Assembly: GCA_018661505.1 (NCBI GenBank)
Contig: JABJIE010000009.1
Coordinates: 1-39,497, forward strand
Source: Lentimicrobiaceae bacterium
GTDB taxonomy: Bacteria; Bacteroidota; Bacteroidia; Bacteroidales; F082
DNA: 39,497 bases
Direction of reading: 5' to 3'
Both the position numbers and the translations under genes were made by a program. Positions 25,886-34,521 of this stretch are shown piece after piece (position 1 is the stretch's first letter; each line of letters opens with the position of its first letter). The notes beneath the pieces are model-generated. The model did no database searches, was not told where the DNA came from, and was given only the letters and a program-made list of their open reading frames with translations.

Positions 25886-28573
25886 ATGAAGATACCAGCT
25901 AATAGGAGCTTACTTTCATCAAAATTTTTGTTGGTAATAACCCTTTTATTCATATTAAACAGTGCCATAGCTCAGCAAGCAACAACTTATGACGAGGCAA
26001 TTACTTATGGTGATAAAAATATGAAGACATCAAGCCTTCTAGATGCAAAAGCATATTATCAGCAGGCATTAAAATTAAAGCCTGGAGATGATTATGCTAA
26101 GACTCAAATCTCTGTTATTGTTGATAAAATGAAAATGGTGATGGCCGTGGAGGATGAATATTACGACATAATTGATTTTGCAGATGAATTATATAATCAA
26201 AATAAACTTAGTCAGGCCGTAAGTGAATATAGTAAAGCTCTTAATATCATACCTAATGATGAATATGCTTTATCTCAAATCCGAGAAATAAGAGAATTTG
26301 AGTATCGTGAAAAGGAAAAAATTGACAATTTCAATAAATCAATGGAAGCTGGAAAAATATACTTGTCTGATGAAGAATTTGACAGGGCGATTGAACAATT
26401 TAAATTTGCTGCAGAAATTTTTCCTTCCAAAGAACTACCAATAACTGAACTTTCAAGAGCTCAAGATTTACAAAAAGAATACGCGCGAAAAGAAGCCTTA
26501 TTTGATGCAAAATATGAGGAAGCAGAGCGATATCTTCTAATAAAAAATTACTCTAAATCATTAAAGTTATTTAGAGAGGCACAAAAAATAATGCCTGATA
26601 TCTTAAAAGCTAATGATAAAATAAATCAGCTTGTACCGCTTGCTCAAAAGGAAATAACATTTAATGTACTCATAGAGAATGCCGATGAGTATTATATTTC
26701 CCAGGATTTTATATCAGCACAACGAGAGTATATGGCTGCCTCTGAAGTATGGCCTGAGAAAAACTATCCCAGTGATATGATACTTAAGATAAATGAAAAG
26801 CTTGAGAGCGAAAAACAAGATATTGATAACAACTTTAATAACTATGTTCTTAGTGGAGACAGTTTGATGACATCCAAGGAATATGCTCTTGCTCTGGGGA
26901 AATACAACCTAGCTCTAAATCTAAAACCAGATAACTCTTATCCCAAAGAGAAGATAGCAGAGATTGAGGAGATTTACGCAGAAAACAAGAAGGCATTTGA
27001 GATGAATTACAGCAAAATGATTGCAAGTGCTGATAGTGCATTCTCCAAAGGAGCTTATGCCTATGCAAAATTAAGTTATGAAACAGCTCTTGAACTTAAA
27101 CCAGAGGATAGTTATCCGCGAGAAAAACTTACAGAATTAGAAGACTTAGAATCTCAGATAGCTGCACAACAGAAAATTAATGATGATTACAATAAATTGA
27201 TTAGCCAAGCAGACGACTTGTTCAAATCTGGCAATTATGATATGGCAATTTCAAAGTACAGTGAAGCTCAACTAATTAAATCCATTGAGAATTATCCGGC
27301 AGATCAAATAGTGAAAATAACTGGTTTGTTAGCCAATGCAGAAAAGCAGAGGAAATTAGATGAAAAATATAACGAGTTAATTACTGTTGCCTTCCAGCAG
27401 TTTAATCAGGATAAATTAGCAGATTCAAAAAAATCATACCTCAATGCCTCTGAGCTTAAACCAATGGAAAACCTGCCCAAGTTACAAATTGCATCAATTG
27501 ACAGTATGATTACCATACGTCAAAAGGAAGCTGAAGTCAGAAAGAAGTATGATGTTCTAGTCTCCAAAGGAGATGAATACAAATTATCCAAGGAGTACCA
27601 AAATGCATTGAACTCATATAACGAAGCTTTGCTTCTAATTCCTGGCGAAAGTATAGCTCTTTCCAAAAAGAAAGAAGTTGAAACTATTCAAGTTAATATT
27701 AGACGAGAAGCTGAACGTAAAAGATCTTATGACGATGCCATCACCAAAGGTGATAAACTTTTTGCAGAAGGTAGTTATGAATTATCAAAAATTGAATTTG
27801 AAAGAGCATCCAAGTTATACTCAGATAAGGATTACCCTCGTCAAAGACTTGATGATATATCAAAGGAACTTGAAAGAGTTGCTGCTGAAAAAGAGGAAAG
27901 GTATTTAAATTCTATTGCTGAAGCTGATGTGTTTTACGATAGAGCTGAATACGAATATGCATTGGAAAAATATGTGCTTGCAAAAAGTATTAAGCCTGAT
28001 GCTTCATATCCTCAAAAGAGAATAACAGAATGTGATAAATACATTGCAGAGAGAAAAGCTCTGCTCATGGAGGATTATAAAATAGCTATCGCAGAAGCAG
28101 AAAAATTTTACAATGGCAAAATTTATGATAAAGCAATCCTAGCTTTTAGAAAAGCTCATCAAATTCTACCATCGGAAACCTATCCCGATGAAATGATAAA
28201 TCAGATAACTAAATTCATTGAAGAAAATTCAATTGTTGACATTATTAATGCCGTTGATACAATATTTATGGGTTCAACTGATAAATTAGCTTTTAACCCT
28301 GTTAAAATAAGTGTTAGAAAAAGTAACTATATTTTCCTCAAAGTAAAAAACCTAAGTGATAAAGCAACAAAATTGATATTTAGCTATGGTAGTGATGGTA
28401 GCAAAAATGGAGGCTTTGTTGTCCAAGTGATAGAAAGTAACGATTATAATGATTACATAGTTAGAGTTGGCAATCAATACAAGTGGTTTTCCGAAGATAA
28501 TAACTGGTTAACAATACATCCAGAAAATGGAGATGTCGAGATTTCTATGTTGCGTATATCAAAGGGTTACTAA
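25886..28573 (+). CDS. Large exported TPR-like repeat protein
   Basis: 895 residues from ATG 25886, which begins a signal peptide (KIPANRSLLSSKFLLV...NSAIAQ). An upstream in-frame TTG at 25844 has no such support. The body is about 13 tandem helical units of roughly 59 residues with the pattern Y-x3-I-x2-AD-x2-(F/Y)-x4-Y-x2-A-x3-Y-x2-A-x-x-(L/I)-K-P-x4-YP-x3-I, each joined by a Lys/Glu-rich helix (Q/E/K/A), like TPRs with an extra long helix. A different, beta-rich domain of about 110 residues ends the protein (SNYIFLKVKNLSDKATKLIF ... LTIHPENGDVEISMLRISKGY). Probably a long periplasmic or outer-membrane-associated scaffold. No known name. It is adjacent to lolD and to a small TPR gene. Confidence 0.85.
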   Translation: MKIPANRSLLSSKFLLVITLLFILNSAIAQQATTYDEAITYGDKNMKTSSLLDAKAYYQQALKLKPGDDYAKTQISVIVDKMKMVMAVEDEYYDIIDFADELYNQNKLSQAVSEYSKALNIIPNDEYALSQIREIREFEYREKEKIDNFNKSMEAGKIYLSDEEFDRAIEQFKFAAEIFPSKELPITELSRAQDLQKEYARKEALFDAKYEEAERYLLIKNYSKSLKLFREAQKIMPDILKANDKINQLVPLAQKEITFNVLIENADEYYISQDFISAQREYMAASEVWPEKNYPSDMILKINEKLESEKQDIDNNFNNYVLSGDSLMTSKEYALALGKYNLALNLKPDNSYPKEKIAEIEEIYAENKKAFEMNYSKMIASADSAFSKGAYAYAKLSYETALELKPEDSYPREKLTELEDLESQIAAQQKINDDYNKLISQADDLFKSGNYDMAISKYSEAQLIKSIENYPADQIVKITGLLANAEKQRKLDEKYNELITVAFQQFNQDKLADSKKSYLNASELKPMENLPKLQIASIDSMITIRQKEAEVRKKYDVLVSKGDEYKLSKEYQNALNSYNEALLLIPGESIALSKKKEVETIQVNIRREAERKRSYDDAITKGDKLFAEGSYELSKIEFERASKLYSDKDYPRQRLDDISKELERVAAEKEERYLNSIAEADVFYDRAEYEYALEKYVLAKSIKPDASYPQKRITECDKYIAERKALLMEDYKIAIAEAEKFYNGKIYDKAILAFRKAHQILPSETYPDEMINQITKFIEENSIVDIINAVDTIFMGSTDKLAFNPVKISVRKSNYIFLKVKNLSDKATKLIFSYGSDGSKNGGFVVQVIESNDYNDYIVRVGNQYKWFSEDNNWLTIHPENGDVEISMLRISKGY

Positions 28574-28589
28574 TTAAACCAGATGACAA

Positions 28590-28868
28590 ATGATGAAGGA
28601 AAAAGAATTAAACCTTAAAATAGAAAAGCTGATTAAACAGCTCACTAATAATCCTGATAATACCAAATTACTTCATGAAAGAGCTGAGATTTATACTAGC
28701 CTTCAACAACATGGAAAAGCAATAAACGACTACCTTACTATTTTGAAAATAAATCCAAAGGACAAAATTGCAGATGCAAAACTTGATTTATTACGGTCAA
28801 TAATAAAATATTCTAATATAGACATTTACGCAAGTCCAAATACGAATATGGATCCATGGATGGACTGA
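28590..28868 (+). CDS. Small single-TPR protein
   Basis: 92 residues. Charged N-terminal helix (KEKELNLKIEKLIKQLT), then one TPR unit: NPDNTKLLHERAEIYTSLQQ with AINDYLTILKINPKD, and a tail ending SPNTNMDPWMD. No signal peptide, so likely cytoplasmic. The start is one of two consecutive ATGs (28590 or 28593). It lies 16 bases after the large repeat protein and is almost certainly in the same operon. Function unknown; TPRs bind partner proteins. Confidence 0.75.
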   Translation: MMKEKELNLKIEKLIKQLTNNPDNTKLLHERAEIYTSLQQHGKAINDYLTILKINPKDKIADAKLDLLRSIIKYSNIDIYASPNTNMDPWMD

Positions 28869-28890
28869 TTTATTATGACTTAATAAATCA
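28866..28890. repeat. Perfect inverted repeat between convergent genes
   Basis: TGATTTATTA (28866-28875) and TAATAAATCA (28881-28890) are exact reverse complements around a 5-nt loop. It spans the stop of the small TPR gene and abuts the stop of the M1 peptidase. It could form a weak bidirectional terminator-like hairpin, but the stem has only two G-C pairs and no immediate T tract. Confidence 0.4.
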
Positions 28891-30846
28891 TTACTGTACA
28901 ATTATTTTTTTAAAATACTGATTATTACCAACAGATAAACTAACTAGATATATTCCTGGATTCAAACCACCAACAATCATTCTAGAACCAGATAATCTCA
29001 TTGATTCAAATTCAATCCGCTGTCCAACTAGATTATAAATACTTACATTAACATTATCCGAATACGAAATGTTTTTAAAATGAAAATTGATGTTGCCTTT
29101 GGAAGGGTTTGGAAAAATTGAAACCGGCATCACCCTAGTACTTTCGGTGCCTACAATTATATTAGGATCAAAAACTGCAGTCTTTAAAATCCAATTATCC
29201 GGATCTAACTCCATACTCACAACCTCCATATCAAAATTTATGGAATATAATTCATGGATCTCGCTATTAATTACTGTAATTGTTGTGTCGGTATCATCAG
29301 CAAACGTAAATAAAAGTTTTATGGGCATCTCAAATACTTCCCGCCATCCGATTAATCCCTGATTCTGATTAATAACAACCTCAGCTTTGTTATTAACTTC
29401 ATCATACTTATAGTTATAGTAATACATGGGATATCTTTCATCATAAATCCATTGGTCAAAGAAATATCCCAAATCAAACCCACTTACGTTCTCGGATATA
29501 TTCTGAAACTGCTCAGTTGTTGCCAGTTTATATTTTAAATCATCGTTGGTGGCATAATCATAGATTATATCAAAAAATATGCTATCGCCAACAACTCCTC
29601 TGAGCATATGCAAAACATAAGCACCTTTATTATAAATAATAGGCTGAAATACAGTAAATGGATTACTTACATCATCAAGGTAAACGGTCCCTCCTTCGTA
29701 ATACTCAAAATTCTCAATGTATTCTTTATAATTATTGTTTTTATGCCCACTATAAAGTGCCTCTGCATATGTTGCAAAACCTTCATTTAGCCATCCATGA
29801 TGCCATGTATTGCATGTAATCATATCTGCAAACCACATGTGTGCCAATTCATGAATTGAAACATAAAACCATCCTAAACCCATGTTATTTGTTATGGAAT
29901 TTGTTTGATTTTCTATTGCCCCATAAAAACCTAGTTGAGTCATCCCATATTTTTCATCCTTGAAAGGATAGGGTCCAAAGATTGTTGTAAAATAGTCAAT
30001 AGCATCCGGAATATCTTCAACACCTATCTCAGCATCTTCAATATGAGATTCAAACACATAATAATCCAAAGGAAAATTATATCCATCGCCAACATAAACA
30101 TCATTAAACTCCCTATAATTAGAAATAGCTACCATAACATAATAAGGAACAATTGGATATTTGTGCTTCCACTCAAATTTCTTTTTATCTCCCAAATCAA
30201 TTATTGTATCAAGTATACCATTTGATATGGCAGCAACAGGAATCTGATTAATCAATGTGTCTTTGACTATAATACTAACAAATACAGAATCAGCTTTGTC
30301 CTGAGTACCATCCTTACATGGCCACCATGTATGCGCTAAGTAAGGTGTGGATAAACTGGCAATAATCAACTCATTATTATCATGAGTTTCATATCTCAAC
30401 CCTTTATAGCCACCTGCTAATTCAGGAATACCATGATAATAAATTGAAAGGTCCAAATAATCACCATTATTTACTGATGTGCCTAAATTTATGGTAATAA
30501 CATTATCTTCAAATAAATAGGAAGAAGATGGCTCTGATATACTATCTATTATATATGAATCAAGTAGGTCTAACCTAAATGAAGTAAGACTATCCTTAAG
30601 GGATATAAGTCCAACATCTACCATACCTGAAATGTGAGGTGAATCTAGTGATATCTCAACTTCCAATGAATAATTTATGATATTTATTGATGTATCATTT
30701 GACAAATTTGCTCCATTTTTATCATAATATTTCATTGTGCTCACATCATTCTTATGCGGGTTTATGCGCTGTGAATTAGCAGTAAAACATGATAAGATGA
30801 TAATCACTGTAATATATAAATGGGTTCCTTTGCTCATATAATGCAT
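28891..30846 (-). CDS. Secreted M1-family aminopeptidase with T9SS sorting domain
   Basis: 651 residues from ATG 30846 (ATG 30837 also possible; a TTG at 30867 lies within the -7 box and is rejected). Signal peptide up to about residue 25 (ILSCFTANSQ). The N-terminal beta-saddle is followed by the gluzincin catalytic domain: GAIEN at 309-313 (the exopeptidase GxMEN motif with I for M), zinc motif HELAH (H332, H336) and third ligand E355 in WLNEGFA. The last ~80 residues (PVSIFPNPSKGNINFHF ... GIYLVSLSVGNNQYFKKIIVQ) are a type A C-terminal sorting domain for the type IX secretion system, so the protein should be exported across the outer membrane. Probably scavenges amino acids from peptides. 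Confidence 0.92.
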   Translation of the reverse strand: MHYMSKGTHLYITVIIILSCFTANSQRINPHKNDVSTMKYYDKNGANLSNDTSINIINYSLEVEISLDSPHISGMVDVGLISLKDSLTSFRLDLLDSYIIDSISEPSSSYLFEDNVITINLGTSVNNGDYLDLSIYYHGIPELAGGYKGLRYETHDNNELIIASLSTPYLAHTWWPCKDGTQDKADSVFVSIIVKDTLINQIPVAAISNGILDTIIDLGDKKKFEWKHKYPIVPYYVMVAISNYREFNDVYVGDGYNFPLDYYVFESHIEDAEIGVEDIPDAIDYFTTIFGPYPFKDEKYGMTQLGFYGAIENQTNSITNNMGLGWFYVSIHELAHMWFADMITCNTWHHGWLNEGFATYAEALYSGHKNNNYKEYIENFEYYEGGTVYLDDVSNPFTVFQPIIYNKGAYVLHMLRGVVGDSIFFDIIYDYATNDDLKYKLATTEQFQNISENVSGFDLGYFFDQWIYDERYPMYYYNYKYDEVNNKAEVVINQNQGLIGWREVFEMPIKLLFTFADDTDTTITVINSEIHELYSINFDMEVVSMELDPDNWILKTAVFDPNIIVGTESTRVMPVSIFPNPSKGNINFHFKNISYSDNVNVSIYNLVGQRIEFESMRLSGSRMIVGGLNPGIYLVSLSVGNNQYFKKIIVQ

Positions 30847-30864
30847 AAATTTTAAGATATTCAA

Positions 30865-30872
30865 CAAATATA
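30865..30872 (-). promoter_or_regulatory. -7 box for M1 peptidase gene
   Basis: Minus strand TATATTTG matches TAnnTTTG, 18 bases before the ATG at 30846. No -33 match. Confidence 0.5.
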
Positions 30873-31013
30873 AAGGTCAATAAACTGTAAAAATACCCAT
30901 ATTTATCGTGGTTTTATTAAATTCCTTCTCTGACATGAGATATTACATATGAGTAATTATTTAAATCATTGTAAGTTGAATGTTTCAATCCCAAGAAAGG
31001 TAGTTAATTTTAC

Positions 31014-31021
31014 TAAATTTG
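31014..31021 (+). promoter_or_regulatory. -7 box for NAD(P)HX repair gene
   Basis: TAAATTTG matches TAnnTTTG, with the ATG at 31049 27 bases further on. Confidence 0.5.
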
Positions 31022-31048
31022 GAATCAAAATATTAATAGTAAATTTAG

Positions 31049-32560
31049 ATGAAAATACTATCGGTAGACAAGATACGAGATGCTGACGCGTACACAATTA
31101 AACATGAACCAATTTCATCTTTAGATTTGATGGAAAGGGCATCTGAAAAATTGTTCATGTGGGTTTGCGAACATGTTGACAATAAAAAATCAATTGAAAT
31201 TTTCGTAGGCCTTGGAAATAATGGTGGAGATGGCCTAGCTCTTGGTAGAATGTTAATGAATGAAGGATATGAGGTATCTATAAATGTTTTAAGGTATTCT
31301 GATAATATCACGGATGATTTTCAAATTAATTATGACCGCCTATTAGATTTAGATAAGCATGTAGTTAAAAATATTTCAAGTTTGGATGAATTTAATGCTG
31401 TAGATGAAAATACAGTAATTATTGATGCCATATTTGGATCTGGATTAAGCAGACCAGTAATAGGGTTTACTGGCAAAATAATAAATGAAATTAACAAGAG
31501 TAAGTCAATTGTCATCGCCATTGATATTCCAAGTGGTTTATTTTCAGATGTTACTTCGAAAAATAATGGAGGAGCAATTATTAATGCAGATTACACACTT
31601 TCATTTCAATTCCCTAAAATTGCATTTCTTGTGCCAGAAAATGACTTACATGTTGGCCAGTGGAATATCCTAGATATTGGTTTGCACCATGACTTCATAA
31701 ACTCAACAATAACAAGCAACCATTACGTTATAAATGAAGATGTGGTTCACACCTTAAAAACCAGACCTAAATTCTCACATAAAGGAACATTTGGTCACGC
31801 TCTTATAATTGCCGGAAGTTTTGGTAAAATGGGAGCTGCCATTTTATGTTCCAGAGCATGTTTAAAATCAGGTGTCGGATTGTTACACACACATATCCCT
31901 AGATCAGGAATTACAGCCTTACAATCTTCAACACCAGAAACAATGTTAAGTATTGATAATGATGAAAATTATTTTTCTGAGGTCCCCGATTTAAATTCAT
32001 TTAATGCAATTGCCATTGGTCCTGGAATTGGACAAAATGAACAAACTCTGAAAGCATTAAAATTACTTATTCAAAATAGTAATAGTCCTATGGTACTTGA
32101 TGCAGATGCACTAAATATACTTTCTAACAATCCAACATGGCTTGCATTTCTTCCACAGTCAAGTATCCTTACTCCTCACCCAAAGGAGTTTGAGCGAATT
32201 GTAGGTGGCTGGAATAATGATTTTGAGTGTTTGGATAAACAGAAAGCACTTGCCCAAAAGCACAGTATATATGTCGTGCTTAAAGGAGCTAATACAAGTA
32301 TTTGTTTTCCCGATGGTCAAATATTTTTTAACTCCACTGGTAATCCAGGAATGGCAACAGCAGGCAGTGGTGATGTATTAACAGGTATTATTACTGGATT
32401 ATTGGCATCTGGATATTCACCTGCAGTTTCGAGTGTTATGGGCGTATATTTGCATGGATTGGCAGGTGATTTAAGTGCAGTTGAAAATGGCATGGAAGCA
32501 ACAACCGCTGGGGATATAATTGAAAACTTAGGTAAAGCATTCTTAGATCTAAAAAGCTAA
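31049..32560 (+). CDS. nnr: Bifunctional NAD(P)HX epimerase and dehydratase
   Basis: 503 residues, standard for the fused enzyme. It repairs damaged hydrated NADH/NADPH. The N-terminal YjeF_N epimerase domain (1 to about 215) has GLGNNGGDG (54-62), IFGSGLSRPV and DIPSGL. The C-terminal ribokinase-like ADP-dependent (S)-NAD(P)HX dehydratase domain starts near H244 (HKGTFGHALIIAGS). It continues with AIGPGIG, VLDADALNIL and LTPHPKEFERIVG, and ends with GNPGMATAGSGDVLTG, where D442 is the catalytic Asp. A -7 box precedes it. Confidence 0.96.
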   Translation: MKILSVDKIRDADAYTIKHEPISSLDLMERASEKLFMWVCEHVDNKKSIEIFVGLGNNGGDGLALGRMLMNEGYEVSINVLRYSDNITDDFQINYDRLLDLDKHVVKNISSLDEFNAVDENTVIIDAIFGSGLSRPVIGFTGKIINEINKSKSIVIAIDIPSGLFSDVTSKNNGGAIINADYTLSFQFPKIAFLVPENDLHVGQWNILDIGLHHDFINSTITSNHYVINEDVVHTLKTRPKFSHKGTFGHALIIAGSFGKMGAAILCSRACLKSGVGLLHTHIPRSGITALQSSTPETMLSIDNDENYFSEVPDLNSFNAIAIGPGIGQNEQTLKALKLLIQNSNSPMVLDADALNILSNNPTWLAFLPQSSILTPHPKEFERIVGGWNNDFECLDKQKALAQKHSIYVVLKGANTSICFPDGQIFFNSTGNPGMATAGSGDVLTGIITGLLASGYSPAVSSVMGVYLHGLAGDLSAVENGMEATTAGDIIENLGKAFLDLKS

Positions 32561-32591
32561 CCCAGAATTAACTTAAAACCATAGTTGCTGA

Positions 32592-33035
32592 TTAGTAAAC
32601 ATAGGGTATCAACCTCCAGCTCTTCTTCTGGTAATCTAAATATTTTGGAAAGCTGATAATTAGGAGGGCTTCTTCATATTTTATTTTGGCGAATAGTGTT
32701 ACGATCAGGGTTAAAAAAATAATGCCTCTAAACCATGTGAAATAGTCTACTATTAATGGAATTACTGCTATTATTAGCGCTAAGTACATTGGATGACGTA
32801 CGAACTTGTAAATACCTGATGTAACAAGATGAGCACCATCTTTAACCATTGGAGTAATGTTCATATTTGTAATTTTCATTGTATAAATGGCATGTATACC
32901 TAAAAATATCCCTGCACATTCAATTAACAATCCTGAAACTGTGGAGCTTACTATTGGGGCGGTTAAAGCAATTATGATTAAAGATAAGAACTGTAGAACA
33001 ACTAAAAAATATGGATAACTATTACTTGGATGCAT
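32592..33035 (-). CDS. ICMT/PEMT-like membrane methyltransferase family protein
   Basis: 147 residues if it starts at ATG 33035. An in-frame TTG at 33098 would add 21 residues; neither has strong support. Several hydrophobic segments (about 10-30, 35-50, 80-115). The motif SGIYKFVRHPMYLAL and the C-terminal EEALLIISFPKYLDYQKKSWRLIPYVY block are the SAM-binding and conserved tail of the isoprenylcysteine carboxyl methyltransferase/phospholipid methyltransferase superfamily. Substrate unknown. It is convergent with the NAD(P)HX repair gene and divergent from citrate lyase. Confidence 0.78.
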   Translation of the reverse strand: MHPSNSYPYFLVVLQFLSLIIIALTAPIVSSTVSGLLIECAGIFLGIHAIYTMKITNMNITPMVKDGAHLVTSGIYKFVRHPMYLALIIAVIPLIVDYFTWFRGIIFLTLIVTLFAKIKYEEALLIISFPKYLDYQKKSWRLIPYVY

Positions 33036-33254
33036 GTTGGAAAGTATTAAAATGTTGACTTTGGATAAGATTCCATTTGCAAGTAGAGAGAAAGTCAAGA
33101 TCCAAAGTCAACAAGCAAATTTAACAATAAGTATTGATAACATTGTAGTCTAATTTTATTTATTTTTATGTGTTTTAAAAATCTATATACGGAATACGTT
33201 TTACTATATTTATTAAAAATATGAATATGGAACCATTCTAAAATTAGATTCTCA

Positions 33255-33262
33255 TACATTTG
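33255..33262 (+). promoter_or_regulatory. -7 box for citrate lyase genes
   Basis: TACATTTG matches TAnnTTTG. Transcription from here would begin near 33270, past the in-frame TTG at 33265, so the ATG at 33286 is the start. Confidence 0.5.
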
Positions 33263-33285
33263 TATTGAAATACAATAAAACCGAT

Positions 33286-34494
33286 ATGGAAAAAATAGGA
33301 TTGGCGGGCAATTATGCTTCGGGTGTAAAATCAGATTGCTTGGTTCATTTTGAATCTACAAAGAGTGGTGGTATACAAATTGAAATCAATAGCAAAGTAA
33401 AGGCAATGTTTGGGATCTCCATGGAGAAACTTGCCAATGAAATACTTGACTATTTTGGAATTGAAAATGCAATCCTTAAAATTGACGATACTGGAGCCGT
33501 TGAATTTGTGCTAGCAGCAAGAATTGAAGCAGCCATAAAAAAAGTTATTCCCAGCAATAACGAATTTCTCCTGGAAATGTTGGATGAAAATAAAACCGCT
33601 ACCAAAAAGGATGATTTTAGATTTTCTAGACTATATCTGCCTGGAAATACACCAAAATTAATGCTAAACGCAGGTATACATAAGCCAAATGCATTAATAT
33701 TAGATTTGGAAGATGCCGTGGCACCAAATAAAAAAGATGAAGCTAGGTTTGTGGTTAGGAATGCTCTCCGAGGTTTAGATTTCCATGGTGCTGAGAGAAT
33801 GGTACGAATAAACCAAATACCTAACGGACTTGATGATCTTGAATTTATTGTACCACACTTTGTTAACCTTATCCTAATCCCAAAATGTGAAAGCGCCAAG
33901 GATATTATATCCGTCAACCAGCGAATAGATAAGATAAAGAAAAGAGAAAAATTAAACCATGACATATGGTTAATGCCTATAATAGAAAGTGCTAAAGGTG
34001 TTATGAATGCATATGAAATTGTAAAAGCCGCTGATAATATTTCATCTATGGCAATAGGTTTGGAAGATTATACAGCAGACATAGGAACTCTACGAACAAA
34101 ATCTGGCACTGAATCTTTATTTGCACGCAATATGATTGTAACTGCATCCATTGCTGCAGGTGTTCAGCCCATAGATTCTGTTTTTTCAGATATAAGTGAT
34201 ATGAAAGGACTTGCCGAGAATGTTAAAGTTTCCAAGAATTTGGGCTTTTCCGGGATGGGATGCATCCACCCTCGACAAATAAGAGTAATTCATGAAAATT
34301 TTGCGCCTGACAATTTAGAAATAGAAAAAGCCAAAGGAATAGTTATTGCCTTTAATGATGCAAAGAAAAAAGGCCTTGGTGTTGTTTCCATGGGTTCTAA
34401 AATGATTGATGCCCCCGTTGTAAAGAGAGCATTAAACACTATTACTGCAGCAATAAATACAGGTAAATTACAAGCCGATTGGATGGATAATTAA
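33286..34494 (+). CDS. citE: Citrate lyase acyl carrier protein-beta subunit fusion (CitD-CitE)
   Basis: 402 residues. Residues 1 to about 95 match CitD, the acyl carrier protein of citrate lyase: AGNYASGVKSDCLVHFE aligns with the AGTLESSD-type start where a serine carries the phosphoribosyl-dephospho-CoA arm (S12 is the likely site, with a small insertion relative to Klebsiella), then IQIEINSKVKAMFG, ILKIDDTGAVEFVLAARIEAAI. A charged linker (96-112) leads to CitE, a TIM-barrel citryl-ACP lyase of the HpcH/HpaI-like superfamily: SRLYLPGNTPK, ALILDLEDAVAPNKKDEAR (metal-site acid residues), MPIIESAKGVMNA, MAIGLEDYTADIG and GCIHPRQI. The reaction is citrate to acetate plus oxaloacetate with CitF. 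In most bacteria citD and citE are separate genes. Confidence 0.88.
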   Translation: MEKIGLAGNYASGVKSDCLVHFESTKSGGIQIEINSKVKAMFGISMEKLANEILDYFGIENAILKIDDTGAVEFVLAARIEAAIKKVIPSNNEFLLEMLDENKTATKKDDFRFSRLYLPGNTPKLMLNAGIHKPNALILDLEDAVAPNKKDEARFVVRNALRGLDFHGAERMVRINQIPNGLDDLEFIVPHFVNLILIPKCESAKDIISVNQRIDKIKKREKLNHDIWLMPIIESAKGVMNAYEIVKAADNISSMAIGLEDYTADIGTLRTKSGTESLFARNMIVTASIAAGVQPIDSVFSDISDMKGLAENVKVSKNLGFSGMGCIHPRQIRVIHENFAPDNLEIEKAKGIVIAFNDAKKKGLGVVSMGSKMIDAPVVKRALNTITAAINTGKLQADWMDN

Positions 34495-34521
34495 TCTAAT
34501 TCCATATTTAACAAAACAAAA

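Noticed and set aside
33286-34494. Sequence error joining separate citD and citE genes
   Set aside because: The frame is continuous through a plausible charged linker with normal codon use and no stop or start at the boundary. I treat it as a real fusion, but reads should confirm.
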